A stretch of DNA of 64,000 nt, from contig CANRPJ010000007.1 in the NCBI GenBank assembly GCA_947632485.1, forward strand, positions 42,523 to 106,522, in the 5' to 3' direction. Below are positions 46,181 through 56,176 of this stretch, one piece after another (position 1 is the stretch's first letter; each line of letters begins with the position of its first letter). Source of the DNA: an uncultured Muribaculaceae bacterium (GTDB lineage: Bacteria > Bacteroidota > Bacteroidia > Bacteroidales > Muribaculaceae). The position numbers and the translations under genes were made by a program. Below the pieces are notes generated by a model. The model saw nothing but the letters and a program-made list of their open reading frames with translations. It was not told where the DNA came from and made no database searches.

Positions 46181-46797
46181 AATCGGCCTATAATTCTCCA
46201 CTGCTGGAAGGCGCTGTGGCCGAGCTCTCGAAGCTCCCCGGCATAGGCCGCAAAACGGCCTTAAGGCTTGCCCTCCATCTGCTGCGTCAGCCTGAAGATG
46301 CGGCCACCTCGCTCGGAGAGGCGGTAATAGCTATGCGCAAGGGAGTAAAATACTGCAGGCGCTGCCACAATATAAGCGACTCTGAACTTTGCGAGATCTG
46401 CGGCAATCCGGCCCGCGATGGCGAGACGGTATGCGTAGTGGAGACCGTGAAAGACGTGATCACCGTAGAAGCCACCCACGAACACCGCGGGCTCTACCAC
46501 GTATTAGGTGGTCTTATATCTCCTCTCGACGGCATCGGGCCCTCTGATCTCGAGATCGATTCCCTCGTGGAGAGAGTGAAACAGGAAGGAATCACAGAGG
46601 TGATCCTCGCTCTGAGCCCTACAATGGAGGGTGATACTACAGGCTATTACATATTCCGGCGCCTGCAGCCTACTGGCGCCAAGGTCACTATGCTTGCCCG
46701 GGGAGTGAGCATAGGAAGCGACTTGGAATATACCGACGAGCTCACGCTCGGCCGGTCGATTCTCAACCGCATTCCTTTCACAGATTCGCCGGAATAA
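46174..46797 (+). CDS. recR: Recombination protein RecR
   Basis: RecR, with RecO and RecF, loads RecA at gaps. The 207-residue protein has a helix-hairpin-helix ([20 protein letters not shown]), a four-cysteine zinc finger ([19 protein letters not shown]), a Toprim core ([17 protein letters not shown]) and a C-terminal TDELTLGRS segment, all standard. It overlaps nadD by seven bases. Confidence 0.95.
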   Translation: MLESAYNSPLLEGAVAELSKLPGIGRKTALRLALHLLRQPEDAATSLGEAVIAMRKGVKYCRRCHNISDSELCEICGNPARDGETVCVVETVKDVITVEATHEHRGLYHVLGGLISPLDGIGPSDLEIDSLVERVKQEGITEVILALSPTMEGDTTGYYIFRRLQPTGAKVTMLARGVSIGSDLEYTDELTLGRSILNRIPFTDSPE

Positions 46798-46800
46798 GTC

Positions 46801-47322
46801 ATGGCTACTCTCGAAACCGACCGCATCAGGTTGCGCCCGCTCGACGAGCGTGATGCTGACTTCATAATAAGCCTCGAAAATGATGAGGAGATGTGGGCTT
46901 TCGGCGATACCCGCGCGCCATATCCGGAGAGTGTGATTCGCGACTATGTGGTGACCTACGACCCGGATCCTCTGCGTGCCGGGCAGCTCCGGCTCGTGAT
47001 TGAAAATAGAGCCAGAGGAGAAGCGGTTGGTACCCTGGACCTTACCGACATTGACTCCCGTGCGCTCACCTGCTGCATCGGAATAGCAATCGCCTCACAA
47101 TGGCGCCGCAAAGGAATTGCGCATGAAGCTCTTGAGGCGGCAGGGAACTATTGCAGCCGTTGGCTCGGGATTACTAACCTCCGCGCCGACATAGCGTCAT
47201 GCAACGAGGCAGCTCTCGCCCTGTTTAGCAAAGCCGGTTTCAAAGAAGCCGGCACCCTTCGCCGCTGGCGTAGCATCGGCAGTCGAATGGTAGATATCAA
47301 GATCTTTCAGAAAATCAGCTGA
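46801..47322 (+). CDS. GNAT-family N-acetyltransferase
   Basis: The 173-residue protein resembles RimJ/RimL-type acetyltransferases: it opens LETDRIRLRPLDERDADF, and has the acetyl-CoA loop QWRRKGIAHEAL and the late NEAALALFSKAGFKEAGTLR. It lies three bases after recR and probably ends the operon. Substrate unknown. Confidence 0.88.
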   Translation: MATLETDRIRLRPLDERDADFIISLENDEEMWAFGDTRAPYPESVIRDYVVTYDPDPLRAGQLRLVIENRARGEAVGTLDLTDIDSRALTCCIGIAIASQWRRKGIAHEALEAAGNYCSRWLGITNLRADIASCNEAALALFSKAGFKEAGTLRRWRSIGSRMVDIKIFQKIS

Positions 47323-47328
47323 TTGCTT

Positions 47329-47934
47329 TCAGTTGAAAGCGGGACTCCTCGGCACAATGAGCCATGAGCGATATGTCTCGCCCAGCTGCTCCACAGCGCG
47401 GCGCCAATACCCGTTGCCACCACCCGACAGCGGGTTAGAAGGTACCCCGCGCATCACGGCCCACGACCCTTCCGCAATTTCCTGCTCCAGTTGCCCGGGC
47501 GCCCAACCCGAATAGCCGAGAAAACAGCGGAAATCATCATCGCCGGCCGCCCCGCTGATCAGCAGGTGGTCGATCTCGTCAAGACTGCCGCCCACATAAA
47601 GGCCGGAACCGATGAAATGTGAACCCGGTATTGAAACGCGCTCGGTATGAATCACAAAAAGTCGATTGAAATCTACCGGACCTCCGCGCCACACCGACAG
47701 TTTTCCAGCCTCCGTGCCTGCATCGGGAACAACATCAGCAATACGGATCGGAGCCGGCTTGTTAAGGGTAAGGCCCAGATGCCCTCCCTGATTGTCGCGG
47801 TCGAGCATAAGGACTACACTACGGGAAAAAGCCGACCCTGTCATCAGCGGTTGCGCCACAAGGCAGTCACCCGGACGGGGCATCTCGGCTGAAGGAGCCG
47901 GAAAAAATTGATTGTCAATATCCATAGATTGCAT
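47329..47934 (-). CDS. YqgE/AlgH family protein
   Basis: The 201-residue protein matches the YqgE/AlgH (UPF0301) family: CLVAQPLMTGSAFSRSVVLML near the start, GHLGLTLNKP, the WRGGPVDFNRLFVIH segment, and LGYSGWAPGQLEQEI. Function in the family is unsettled. The first ATG is at 47934; the one at 47925 (MDIDNQFF) is equally likely. It converges on the GNAT gene with six bases between stops. Confidence 0.9.
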   Translation of the reverse strand: MQSMDIDNQFFPAPSAEMPRPGDCLVAQPLMTGSAFSRSVVLMLDRDNQGGHLGLTLNKPAPIRIADVVPDAGTEAGKLSVWRGGPVDFNRLFVIHTERVSIPGSHFIGSGLYVGGSLDEIDHLLISGAAGDDDFRCFLGYSGWAPGQLEQEIAEGSWAVMRGVPSNPLSGGGNGYWRRAVEQLGETYRSWLIVPRSPAFN

Positions 47935-47995
47935 TTATGCCCATCTCGAAGCAGGCGTTTTGATTAATAAACGCGGGGATTTGCCATTTGTTTCG

Positions 47996-48003
47996 TAATT
48001 TTG
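47996..48003 (+). promoter_or_regulatory. -7 box five bases before the ruvA start
   Basis: TAATTTTG, five bases, then the ATG at 48009, the same spacing as at yicC. It implies a leaderless or almost leaderless message. No -33 element at the usual distance. Confidence 0.5.
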
Positions 48004-48008
48004 CTGTC

Positions 48009-48593
48009 ATGATCGACTATATCAGCGGCCCGGTGGCCGAATTGAATCCTGCCGTAGCAGTAATCGACTGCGGCGGCATAGGCTATGAAATCAATATTAC
48101 GCTGACCGATTACCCCTCCCTCGAGGGTGCGGGGAGCGCTAAACTTTATATCCACGAGGCAATCCGCGAAGACGCCCATGTGCTCTACGGATTTCTCTCG
48201 CGCGAGAGCAGGGTTCTCTTCCGGCTGCTGATAGGGGTAAGCGGAGTAGGAGCCAACACCGCCCGGCTTATACTCTCAGCCATGACCTCGGCCCAGCTGC
48301 AGAGTATCATAGCTTCCGGCAACGATGCAGCCCTCAAGGCGGTTAAGGGTATCGGCGCAAAGACTGCCCAACGCATCATTGTCGACCTGAAAGACAAAAT
48401 AAAAGCCGGTGGAGATTCGTTAATTCCAAGTGTGGCTGCCACCGGTGAGCACTATGATGAGGCCCTCGCGGCGCTCACCACCCTCGGCTTCCCCTCTACG
48501 GCGGTGCAAAAGGCTCTGAAAAAGGTGTTTGCCGGTGCAGAGCCGCCTGCTTCTACCGAAGAGGCCGTGAAGATGGCGCTTAAGCTGCTTTAG
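48009..48593 (+). CDS. ruvA: Holliday junction branch migration protein RuvA
   Basis: RuvA binds Holliday junctions and guides the RuvB motor. I start at MIDYISGPV (48009, 194 residues), the family start, rather than the TTG at 47988. The OB fold comes first (SGPVAELNPAVAVIDCGGIGYEI), then two helix-hairpin-helix motifs (LIGVSGVGANTARLILSAM and KAVKGIGAKTAQRIIVDL), and the C-terminal RuvB-binding domain. sprA follows after 26 bases. Confidence 0.95.
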   Translation: MIDYISGPVAELNPAVAVIDCGGIGYEINITLTDYPSLEGAGSAKLYIHEAIREDAHVLYGFLSRESRVLFRLLIGVSGVGANTARLILSAMTSAQLQSIIASGNDAALKAVKGIGAKTAQRIIVDLKDKIKAGGDSLIPSVAATGEHYDEALAALTTLGFPSTAVQKALKKVFAGAEPPASTEEAVKMALKLL

Positions 48594-48619
48594 CTCCCTG
48601 TAAGGCCACGCATCGCTTA

Positions 48620-51600
48620 ATGATGAAAGGCCGCATATTGTTGCTACCATATCTTCTGATCGTTCTTGCCCTGCCGTTAGCCGGCTTGGCAAGAGGCGGC
48701 TCGCCCGATGATGAAGAGGCTATCGGACTGCGCGACCCTGACAACGTCAAGACTACTATAGAATATGACCCTGTGCTCCACATGTATGTGGTGCGCACAA
48801 AGGTCGGCGATCATGAAATCGTAACTCCCTCACTGCTATCGGCAAAGGAATATGACAAGCAGGCTACCCTCAGCGATATGGCCCGCTATTTCAGGTTGCG
48901 CGACTATGAACCCGACAGCATCAAGAACCGCGAGCCATTCGATATTCTGGGCAAAGATTTCAGGCTTAGCCCACTCGACCGCGTATTCGGCCCCGGTGGG
49001 GTGAAGATAGGCACCACCGGCTCCGTGCAGCTCTCCATGGGCATCACCTCCAACCGCACCGACAATCCGAGCCTGCAGCTTAACCAGCGAAGAAAAACCT
49101 ACTTCAACTTCGACCAGAAGATTCAGGCCGGAATAAATGCGAGCGTAGGCGAAAAGCTGAGGTTCGACATGAACTACAATACCGACGCCACTTTCGATTT
49201 CGACTCTAAAAACCTTAAGCTCAACTATGAAGGCCAAGAAGACGATATTATAAAGAGCATAGAGGCCGGAAATGTGAGCATGACCACGGGGTCGAGTCTG
49301 ATCCGCGGAAGCACCTCGCTCTTCGGAATCAAGAGTAAGCTGCAATTCGGTAAGCTCACACTCACAGGACTCATCTCGCAGCAAAACAGCGAATCGAAAT
49401 CTGTAGGCAGTCAGGGAGGCGTGCAGACCCAGAAATTCTCCGTCAGTGCCACAGACTACGATGCCAACCGCCACTTCTTCCTCGCCCAGTATTTCTACGA
49501 CAACTACGACGATTTCGCCTCAAAGCTCCCATATACAAGCAGCGGAGTGCAGATCACCCGCATCGAGGTCTGGGTCACCAATAAGCGGGGCTCCTACAAC
49601 GAAAGCCGTAATCTCGTGGCATTCCAGGACCTTGGCGAAAGCGGGCGCCTGGCAAGCAGCTACTGGCATCCTGACAGAAACTCACCCTTGCCGCGAAATT
49701 CTGCCAACGATCTGCTCGCCGTGATCAAGAGCCAATATCCGGAGGCAAGACAGATCAACTCTGTAACCCAGGCTCTTGCGCCTCTGCAGGCCTACGGAAT
49801 AACCGGCGGGCGGGATTTTGAGAAGGTGGAAAGCGCAAGGAAACTGGAGCCCTCGGAATATACCCTCAACGCTACCTTAGGATATATCTCCCTGAAGTCA
49901 GCCCTCAGCTCAGATGAGGTGCTCGCCGTGGCTTATGAATACACCTGTGGCGGACAGGTATATCAGGTTGGAGAGTTCTCGAGCGATATCACTACCACCG
50001 AAGAGAGCCTCTATCTCAAGATGCTTAGAGCCACTACCCAAAGCCCCAAGCTCCCGATGTGGAAGCTGATGATGAAGAATGTCTACTCTACCGGGGGCTA
50101 TCAGATTCAGCGCTCCAACTTCAGAATGGATATCAAATTCCTGAGCGATACCACAGGTACCGAGCTGACCTATCTTCCAATTGCCTCTATTTCCGGCACT
50201 CCCCTGCTTCAGCTCATGAATCTCGACAGGCTCGACTCCAACCAGGAGAGCAATCCTGATGGTTTCTTCGACTTTATCGAAGGCTATACGGTGAATGCCG
50301 ATGCCGGGCGCGTGATCTTCCCGGTGGCGGAGCCTTTCGGACGCAATCTGGAGAAAAAGATCGGCAATCCGCAGCTGGCGGCTGAGTTCACCTTCCCAGA
50401 GCTCTATGACTCCACCCTTGTAGTGGCCAAGCAGTTCGCCCATAAAAACAAATACTCCCTCACAGGAGAATTCCAGGCTTCGGGAGGTGCCACTATCAAC
50501 CTGGGAGCCATGAATATTCCGCAGGGCTCTGTCATAGTCACCGCCGGAGGGTCTACGCTTGTTGAGAATGTAGACTATATCGTTGACTACACGATGGGTA
50601 CCGTCACCATCATCAACCAGAGTATTGCAGATTCCGGCACCCCCGTCAACGTAACGCTTGAGAATCAGGCTCTTTTCAGTATGCAGCGCAAGACCCTGCT
50701 CGGGCTCGACGCGCAATATAAGGTGAATCCTTCTCTCACTGTTGGCGGCACCATCTTGCACTTCTCCGAAAAAGCTCTTACAGAGAAGGTTGCAATCGGA
50801 AGCGAGCTGGTCAACAATACCATCTGGGGGCTCAACGTGAGTTTCAACAAGAATTTCATGTGGCTCACGGATCTTGTCAATAAGATTCCTACCATCAATG
50901 CCAAGGCTCCCTCCTCCTTCAATTTCACCGGAGAGTTTGCCCAGCTGATGCCTCACGCCCAGAAAAGCGGATCTAACAAAGGCTCGAGCTATATCGATGA
51001 TTTCGAGACAGCACAGTCCGGTTTCGATCTCAGGTCGCCCTATTCATGGAGTCTCGCCTCCACGCCTTTCGATCCCTCTGCCGATGCTCTTTTCCCCGAA
51101 GCCGCCCTCTCCAATGACCCCGCCTATGGCAAGAACAGGGCGCTGCTATCCTGGTATTACATCGACCGCATGTGGACCCGCAAGAACTCCTCTCTCCTGC
51201 CGGGCTATATGAAACGCGACTACGCCCAGCTCTCGAACCCTTACGTGCGCGAAGTCAATATCAGGGAGATCTATCCCGACCGTGACGTAGCCTATGGCGA
51301 AGCCAACCTGATTCAGACTCTGAATCTCTCTTTCTATCCTGAAGAGAGAGGCCCCTATAACGTTGATGCTGAAAACATAACGGGCGAAGGAGCCCTTCTT
51401 AATCCGGAGAAGCGATGGGGAGGCATAATGCGCCGCCTTGACAACACCGACTTCGAGAGCTCCAATGTGGAGTATCTCCAGTTCTGGCTGCTTGACCCCT
51501 TCCTCGATCCGGAAAAGACTAATAATGAAGGCGGCGACCTCTACTTCAACTTCGGCGATATCAGCGAAGACATTCTGAAAGACGGCATGAAAGCCTACGA

Positions 51601-54600
51601 GAACGGCAATCCTATCGACGGAGATACGCAATACCTTAAAGAGACTGTATGGGGTAAGGTCACCACGCAAAACTCCCTTACCTACGCTTTTGAAAACGCT
51701 CCCGAGGCGAGACCGCGGCAGGACGTGGGCCTCGACGGTCTGAAAAACGACGACGAGTTCGGATTCTCGACCTATGCCGATTACCTCGCGAACCTGCGTA
51801 ACCGGCTTAGTCCCGCCGCCATAGCTGAAATGGAAGGCAATCCCTTCTCAGCCTTCAGCGACCCGGCAGGCGATAACTACCACTACTATCTGAGCGACTA
51901 CTACGATACTACGCAGGCCTCCATTCTTGACCGCTACAAACGCTACAACGGAGTGGAAGGCAACTCGCTCAGCCCCGACCAGAGCGACAACAGAAGATAC
52001 CAGGCGGCGAAAACCACACCTGATGTGGAAGATATCAACGTTGACAATACACTCAATGAATACGAGCGCTACTATCAGTATCACGTTTCGCTCCGGCCTG
52101 AAGATCTGGTGGTTGGGCGCAACTTTGTGACCGACAAACAGGTGTCGGTGGTATCTACCCAGACCGGCCCGCAGGAAACCGTGTGGTATCAGTTTAAGAT
52201 TCCTTTAAGCAATCCTGAAAAGACTGTAGGCGATATCTCCGACTTCTCCTCAATCCGGTTTGCCAGAATCTTCATGACCGGATTCTCGCAGCCCACTCAT
52301 CTGCGCTTCGCCACTCTCGAGCTCGTGAGGGGCGAATGGCGCGACTATACGTTTAGCCTCAACACCCGTGGCGATGCGCCCGCGGAAGGAGAACTTGACG
52401 TATCGGTAGTGAACATTGAGGAAAATTCCGGACGCACGCCGGTCAATTATGTGCTGCCGCCCGATGTGACCCGTATCGTTGACCCCTCCCTCGCTCAAGC
52501 CACCCGTCTCAACGAGCAGTCGCTGTCGCTCAAAATCACAGGCCTTCATGCCGGCGATGCAAGAGCGGTCTATAAGAACTCCATGCTCGATCTGCGCCAG
52601 TATAAGCGCCTGCAGATGTGGACCCACGCAGAGCGACTGGTCGATGATCCCACAGATTTGCAGTCCGGTCAGGTAGCGCTTTTCATTCGCCTCGGATCCG
52701 ATGTAAAAAACAACTATTATGAATATGAGATTCCGCTCGACCTGACTCCTCCGGGAAATTACAACAACAGCAACTCTTCCGACCGGGCTATCGTGTGGCC
52801 GCTGGCCAACCGCCTCGATGTGCCTCTCTCAGCTTTCACCGATGTGAAGACCGAGCGCAACAGGCAGAAGAGTCTGCAGGCCGATGGAGTAGGCTATGGC
52901 GTGTTCTTCTCCAGGCAGGATCCCGACAATGACCGCAACACTGTCGGCGTGATGGGAAATCCCTCACTGAGCGATGTGAGGGTGATAATGGTGGGAGTGC
53001 GAAACCGCGCAGCTACAACTAAAGATGTGGAAGTATGGGTCAACGAGCTGAAAGTGACCGACTTCAATCAAGACGGCGGTTGGGCTGCCAATGTCAATTC
53101 CCGGCTTGCTGTGAGCGATATAGCCACCGTAACCTTCGCCGGCCATGTGGAGACCGATGGATTCGGAAGCGTGGATCAGGGGCTCTCCTCTCGCAGGATC
53201 GATACGTATAAGAACTATACCGTAGCCCTGCAGGCTGATCCGGGAAAACTGCTGCCGAAAAAGCTCGGACTTTCGGCACCGGTGTATTATTCCCGTTCGC
53301 AGGAAAGCACCACTCCGCGCTATAATCCTTTGGATCAAGATATTCTGCTCGACGATGCCCTCGATGCGGCTGCTACGAGGCGCGAGCGAGATTCAATCAT
53401 GAGCTTCGCGCGAACATCGAAAACTACAGAGGCTTTCTCACTCTCGAATCTTCACTTCGAGAGGAGGTCAAAAAAGCCGATGCCCTGGGATCCGGCCAAC
53501 TTCCAGCTCTCATTCTCCTTCAACAAGCAGCGCAACCAGAACCCGACTACTATCTACGAGCATACCGACGACTATCGCGGGGCATTCCAGTACACGTATA
53601 CTCCCGGATTCTCTCCCTGGAAACCCTTCTCACGAATCAAATCTAAGAATAAGAACGCCCAATGGCTAAAGGACTGGCAGCTTAACTGGATCTTCACCAG
53701 CCTGGCGTTTCGCTCTAATATCTCGCGCTATTACTATGAGCTTCAGACCCGCTCAGCCGGTGATCCCAATATGCAGCTCCCCCTGCAGGTGAGCAAGAAC
53801 TTTATATGGGACCGCCAGCTTAACCTCATCTGGAATCTGACCCAGTCGCTCTCGCTTACATTCGCCTCGAATATCACCGCCCGGATAGAAGAGACCATTG
53901 GAGCCGTAAATAAGAAACTTTTTCCCGACCAGTATAAGGCCTGGCGCGATACCGTGTGGAGCTCCATAAAGCATCTTGGCACCCCCTGGGCCTACAATCA
54001 GACCTTTACAGGCACCTGGAGAGCTCCTTTCGCAAAATTGCCGGTTTTGAGCTGGCTCAACGGAAATCTCGCCTACAATAGCGTATATAGCTGGAACCGT
54101 GGAGCAACCGTCGACGGTCTCTCAGTGGGCAATACGATTCAGAATCAGACCTCCGCTACTGCCGATGCACGCATCACCTTCGCTAACCTGTATAATCTGT
54201 TTCCACGCCTGAAGGAAGTGAACCGCAGGTTTTCAGGGCGAACGGCTGAAAGAGAGAAACAGAAGCGCCAGCCGGCCAAGCGCTTCGAACGCGCTGTTAC
54301 CCTTAAGGCTGACTCCGCTATGAGGATATCCCACAACCTGAAAACCAAAAAGGTCAGGATTGGCACTACACCAGTGGAGGATTCCGACAGTGTCCCCAGG
54401 CAGCGGCTGAAGGTCACTACAAAGGTGATTGACGCCAACACCGTGGAACTCAAGGCTCCGGCTGATATGAGCGTGAAACTGATCGTGACAGAAATTCCGC
54501 AGAATAAACGCAACTTCTTCGATGAGATAATCGACTATTCGCTCCGCTTCGCCATGTCGCCTACCAATCTCTCTTTCAAATGGCGCGGGGCGCGCTCGCT

Positions 54601-55951
54601 CTATCTTCCTCTATTCGCTCCGGAAGTCGGCGATATTTTCGGGCAGACCCGTTCTGGCGGCCCGATGGCGCCGGGAGTTGGCTTCGCATTCGGATTCTTC
54701 AATGAAGACTATATAGGGAAAGCTCTGAAGCGAGGGTGGCTCCTAACGGAGACAGGGCAGACTTCGCCGGCTATCTGGAATAAGTCGCAGGAATTCAACT
54801 TCGAGTTTTCTCTTGAGCCATTGCCGGGACTCAAAATTCAGCTTACCTCTAATCTTACCGACAACCGCACGCAGCAGATGCAGTTCATGTATGCCGACAT
54901 ACCAACTATGTATTCCGGCTCATATCTGCGTACTCATGTGGCTCTCGCCTCCGCCTTGCGCAATGCTAAAGCTGAAGATGGCTACTACTCTGAAGCCTTT
55001 ACCCGCTTCCTCAACTATATACCTCTGCTGAGAGATCGCGTAGAAGCCCAGTATACCTCCGTTCGCTATCCCTCCGCCGGATTCATAAAAGGATCAGCTA
55101 TAGCTGGCCAGATATATGACCCGGAGGTAGGCACAGTCAGCCAGACCTCGCCCGATGTGCTTATACCTGCCTTCATAGCGGCTTATAGCGGTTCAAAACC
55201 TGAAAAAATCACTCTTGAACCATTCCCGGGACTCTCTTCAATGCTGCCAAACTGGAGAGTGACCTACGATGGACTGCTACGCATACCGGCATTGAAAAAC
55301 CGCTTCAAGGCGCTGACTCTTAGCCATTCATATCAGTGCACCTACTCAGTAGGCTCCTACTCCTCCTATACCAACTGGGTAGCGGCAGGAGCAGATGGAC
55401 TTGGATTCACCCTTGACAACACGACCGACAGACCTATCCCGTCGAGAGCCTACAACATCTCGTCGGTAGCTATCACCGAACGCTTCGCTCCCCTGATAGG
55501 CCTTGCCGCCACTCTCAATAACGACCTGACGGTAAATGCAGAATACCGCGATTCGCGAACTCTTTCACTCAACACGTCGGCCGGGCAACTCGTAGAGGCA
55601 TATTCCAGACAGCTCACCATAGCGATGGGCTATAAGATTGTAGGGTTCAACCAGATTCTCCGGCTGGGGAAAAGCCAGAAAACCTTCTCCAACGATCTTT
55701 CACTCCGTCTGGAACTCTCCACCTCGTCAAACTCAAGCCTTATCCGACGTATCGAGACAGCTTACACGCAGGCCACGGCAGGATCGCGCACCTTCGCTCT
55801 CTCGCTGATGGCAACCTACACCGTATCACGCAATCTGTCACTTTCAGCATTCTTCGACCATCAGGCCAACACCCCGCTGGTATCACAATCAGCCTACCCT
55901 ACCACCAACACCAACTACGGTATCGCCGTCAACCTCGGCCTCGCCCGCTAA
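48620..55951 (+). CDS. sprA: Type IX secretion translocon protein SprA
   Basis: SprA is the giant outer-membrane beta-barrel that forms the conduit of the type IX secretion system in Bacteroidetes. The 2443-residue product has an N-terminal signal peptide (LLLPYLLIVLALPLAGLA) and a region of beta-rich repeats with abundant Tyr, Asn and Asp throughout. It includes SYIDDFETAQSGFDLRSP near residue 795 and the long C-terminal strands of the barrel. Length fits the family (about 2300-2500). An insertion-like basic stretch near 1880-1900 (REKQKRQPAKRF) could be a loop. The gene is one unbroken frame. Cargo with a T9SS C-terminal domain was not found in this window. Confidence 0.92.
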   Translation: MMKGRILLLPYLLIVLALPLAGLARGGSPDDEEAIGLRDPDNVKTTIEYDPVLHMYVVRTKVGDHEIVTPSLLSAKEYDKQATLSDMARYFRLRDYEPDSIKNREPFDILGKDFRLSPLDRVFGPGGVKIGTTGSVQLSMGITSNRTDNPSLQLNQRRKTYFNFDQKIQAGINASVGEKLRFDMNYNTDATFDFDSKNLKLNYEGQEDDIIKSIEAGNVSMTTGSSLIRGSTSLFGIKSKLQFGKLTLTGLISQQNSESKSVGSQGGVQTQKFSVSATDYDANRHFFLAQYFYDNYDDFASKLPYTSSGVQITRIEVWVTNKRGSYNESRNLVAFQDLGESGRLASSYWHPDRNSPLPRNSANDLLAVIKSQYPEARQINSVTQALAPLQAYGITGGRDFEKVESARKLEPSEYTLNATLGYISLKSALSSDEVLAVAYEYTCGGQVYQVGEFSSDITTTEESLYLKMLRATTQSPKLPMWKLMMKNVYSTGGYQIQRSNFRMDIKFLSDTTGTELTYLPIASISGTPLLQLMNLDRLDSNQESNPDGFFDFIEGYTVNADAGRVIFPVAEPFGRNLEKKIGNPQLAAEFTFPELYDSTLVVAKQFAHKNKYSLTGEFQASGGATINLGAMNIPQGSVIVTAGGSTLVENVDYIVDYTMGTVTIINQSIADSGTPVNVTLENQALFSMQRKTLLGLDAQYKVNPSLTVGGTILHFSEKALTEKVAIGSELVNNTIWGLNVSFNKNFMWLTDLVNKIPTINAKAPSSFNFTGEFAQLMPHAQKSGSNKGSSYIDDFETAQSGFDLRSPYSWSLASTPFDPSADALFPEAALSNDPAYGKNRALLSWYYIDRMWTRKNSSLLPGYMKRDYAQLSNPYVREVNIREIYPDRDVAYGEANLIQTLNLSFYPEERGPYNVDAENITGEGALLNPEKRWGGIMRRLDNTDFESSNVEYLQFWLLDPFLDPEKTNNEGGDLYFNFGDISEDILKDGMKAYENGNPIDGDTQYLKETVWGKVTTQNSLTYAFENAPEARPRQDVGLDGLKNDDEFGFSTYADYLANLRNRLSPAAIAEMEGNPFSAFSDPAGDNYHYYLSDYYDTTQASILDRYKRYNGVEGNSLSPDQSDNRRYQAAKTTPDVEDINVDNTLNEYERYYQYHVSLRPEDLVVGRNFVTDKQVSVVSTQTGPQETVWYQFKIPLSNPEKTVGDISDFSSIRFARIFMTGFSQPTHLRFATLELVRGEWRDYTFSLNTRGDAPAEGELDVSVVNIEENSGRTPVNYVLPPDVTRIVDPSLAQATRLNEQSLSLKITGLHAGDARAVYKNSMLDLRQYKRLQMWTHAERLVDDPTDLQSGQVALFIRLGSDVKNNYYEYEIPLDLTPPGNYNNSNSSDRAIVWPLANRLDVPLSAFTDVKTERNRQKSLQADGVGYGVFFSRQDPDNDRNTVGVMGNPSLSDVRVIMVGVRNRAATTKDVEVWVNELKVTDFNQDGGWAANVNSRLAVSDIATVTFAGHVETDGFGSVDQGLSSRRIDTYKNYTVALQADPGKLLPKKLGLSAPVYYSRSQESTTPRYNPLDQDILLDDALDAAATRRERDSIMSFARTSKTTEAFSLSNLHFERRSKKPMPWDPANFQLSFSFNKQRNQNPTTIYEHTDDYRGAFQYTYTPGFSPWKPFSRIKSKNKNAQWLKDWQLNWIFTSLAFRSNISRYYYELQTRSAGDPNMQLPLQVSKNFIWDRQLNLIWNLTQSLSLTFASNITARIEETIGAVNKKLFPDQYKAWRDTVWSSIKHLGTPWAYNQTFTGTWRAPFAKLPVLSWLNGNLAYNSVYSWNRGATVDGLSVGNTIQNQTSATADARITFANLYNLFPRLKEVNRRFSGRTAEREKQKRQPAKRFERAVTLKADSAMRISHNLKTKKVRIGTTPVEDSDSVPRQRLKVTTKVIDANTVELKAPADMSVKLIVTEIPQNKRNFFDEIIDYSLRFAMSPTNLSFKWRGARSLYLPLFAPEVGDIFGQTRSGGPMAPGVGFAFGFFNEDYIGKALKRGWLLTETGQTSPAIWNKSQEFNFEFSLEPLPGLKIQLTSNLTDNRTQQMQFMYADIPTMYSGSYLRTHVALASALRNAKAEDGYYSEAFTRFLNYIPLLRDRVEAQYTSVRYPSAGFIKGSAIAGQIYDPEVGTVSQTSPDVLIPAFIAAYSGSKPEKITLEPFPGLSSMLPNWRVTYDGLLRIPALKNRFKALTLSHSYQCTYSVGSYSSYTNWVAAGADGLGFTLDNTTDRPIPSRAYNISSVAITERFAPLIGLAATLNNDLTVNAEYRDSRTLSLNTSAGQLVEAYSRQLTIAMGYKIVGFNQILRLGKSQKTFSNDLSLRLELSTSSNSSLIRRIETAYTQATAGSRTFALSLMATYTVSRNLSLSAFFDHQANTPLVSQSAYPTTNTNYGIAVNLGLAR

Positions 55952-56084
55952 CCCCCCTTTTTTATGCTGTAATAAAATACCTACAAAAAACTTACTGACT
56001 ATCAATGCAATATTACAGATGATACATGGAAGAACATTAAAAGTACCCTATTCCCGCCGAGAGAGAATTCATAAATTTAGACTA
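55952..56084. other. Short AT-rich intergenic stretch after sprA
   Basis: A CCCCCCTTTTTT run follows the sprA stop, without a convincing stem. No gene seen. Confidence 0.4.
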
Positions 56085-56124
56085 TAAAAAACCCGGTTAA
56101 GATCATTATAACTCTCAACCGGAT
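56085..56124 (-). terminator. Intrinsic terminator of the AT-rich orphan gene
   Basis: CCGGTT (56093-56098) pairs with AACCGG (56117-56122). On the minus strand the stem is followed by GTTTTTTATAG. It lies 52 bases after the stop at 56177. Confidence 0.7.
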
Positions 56125-56176
56125 TTACAATTAAATAAACAATAACGCTGTTTTATTTGGTTCTTACAAAATTCAA

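Noticed and set aside
49910..50956. 348-codon minus-strand frame inside sprA
   Set aside because: Shadow caused by codon bias of the long sprA frame.
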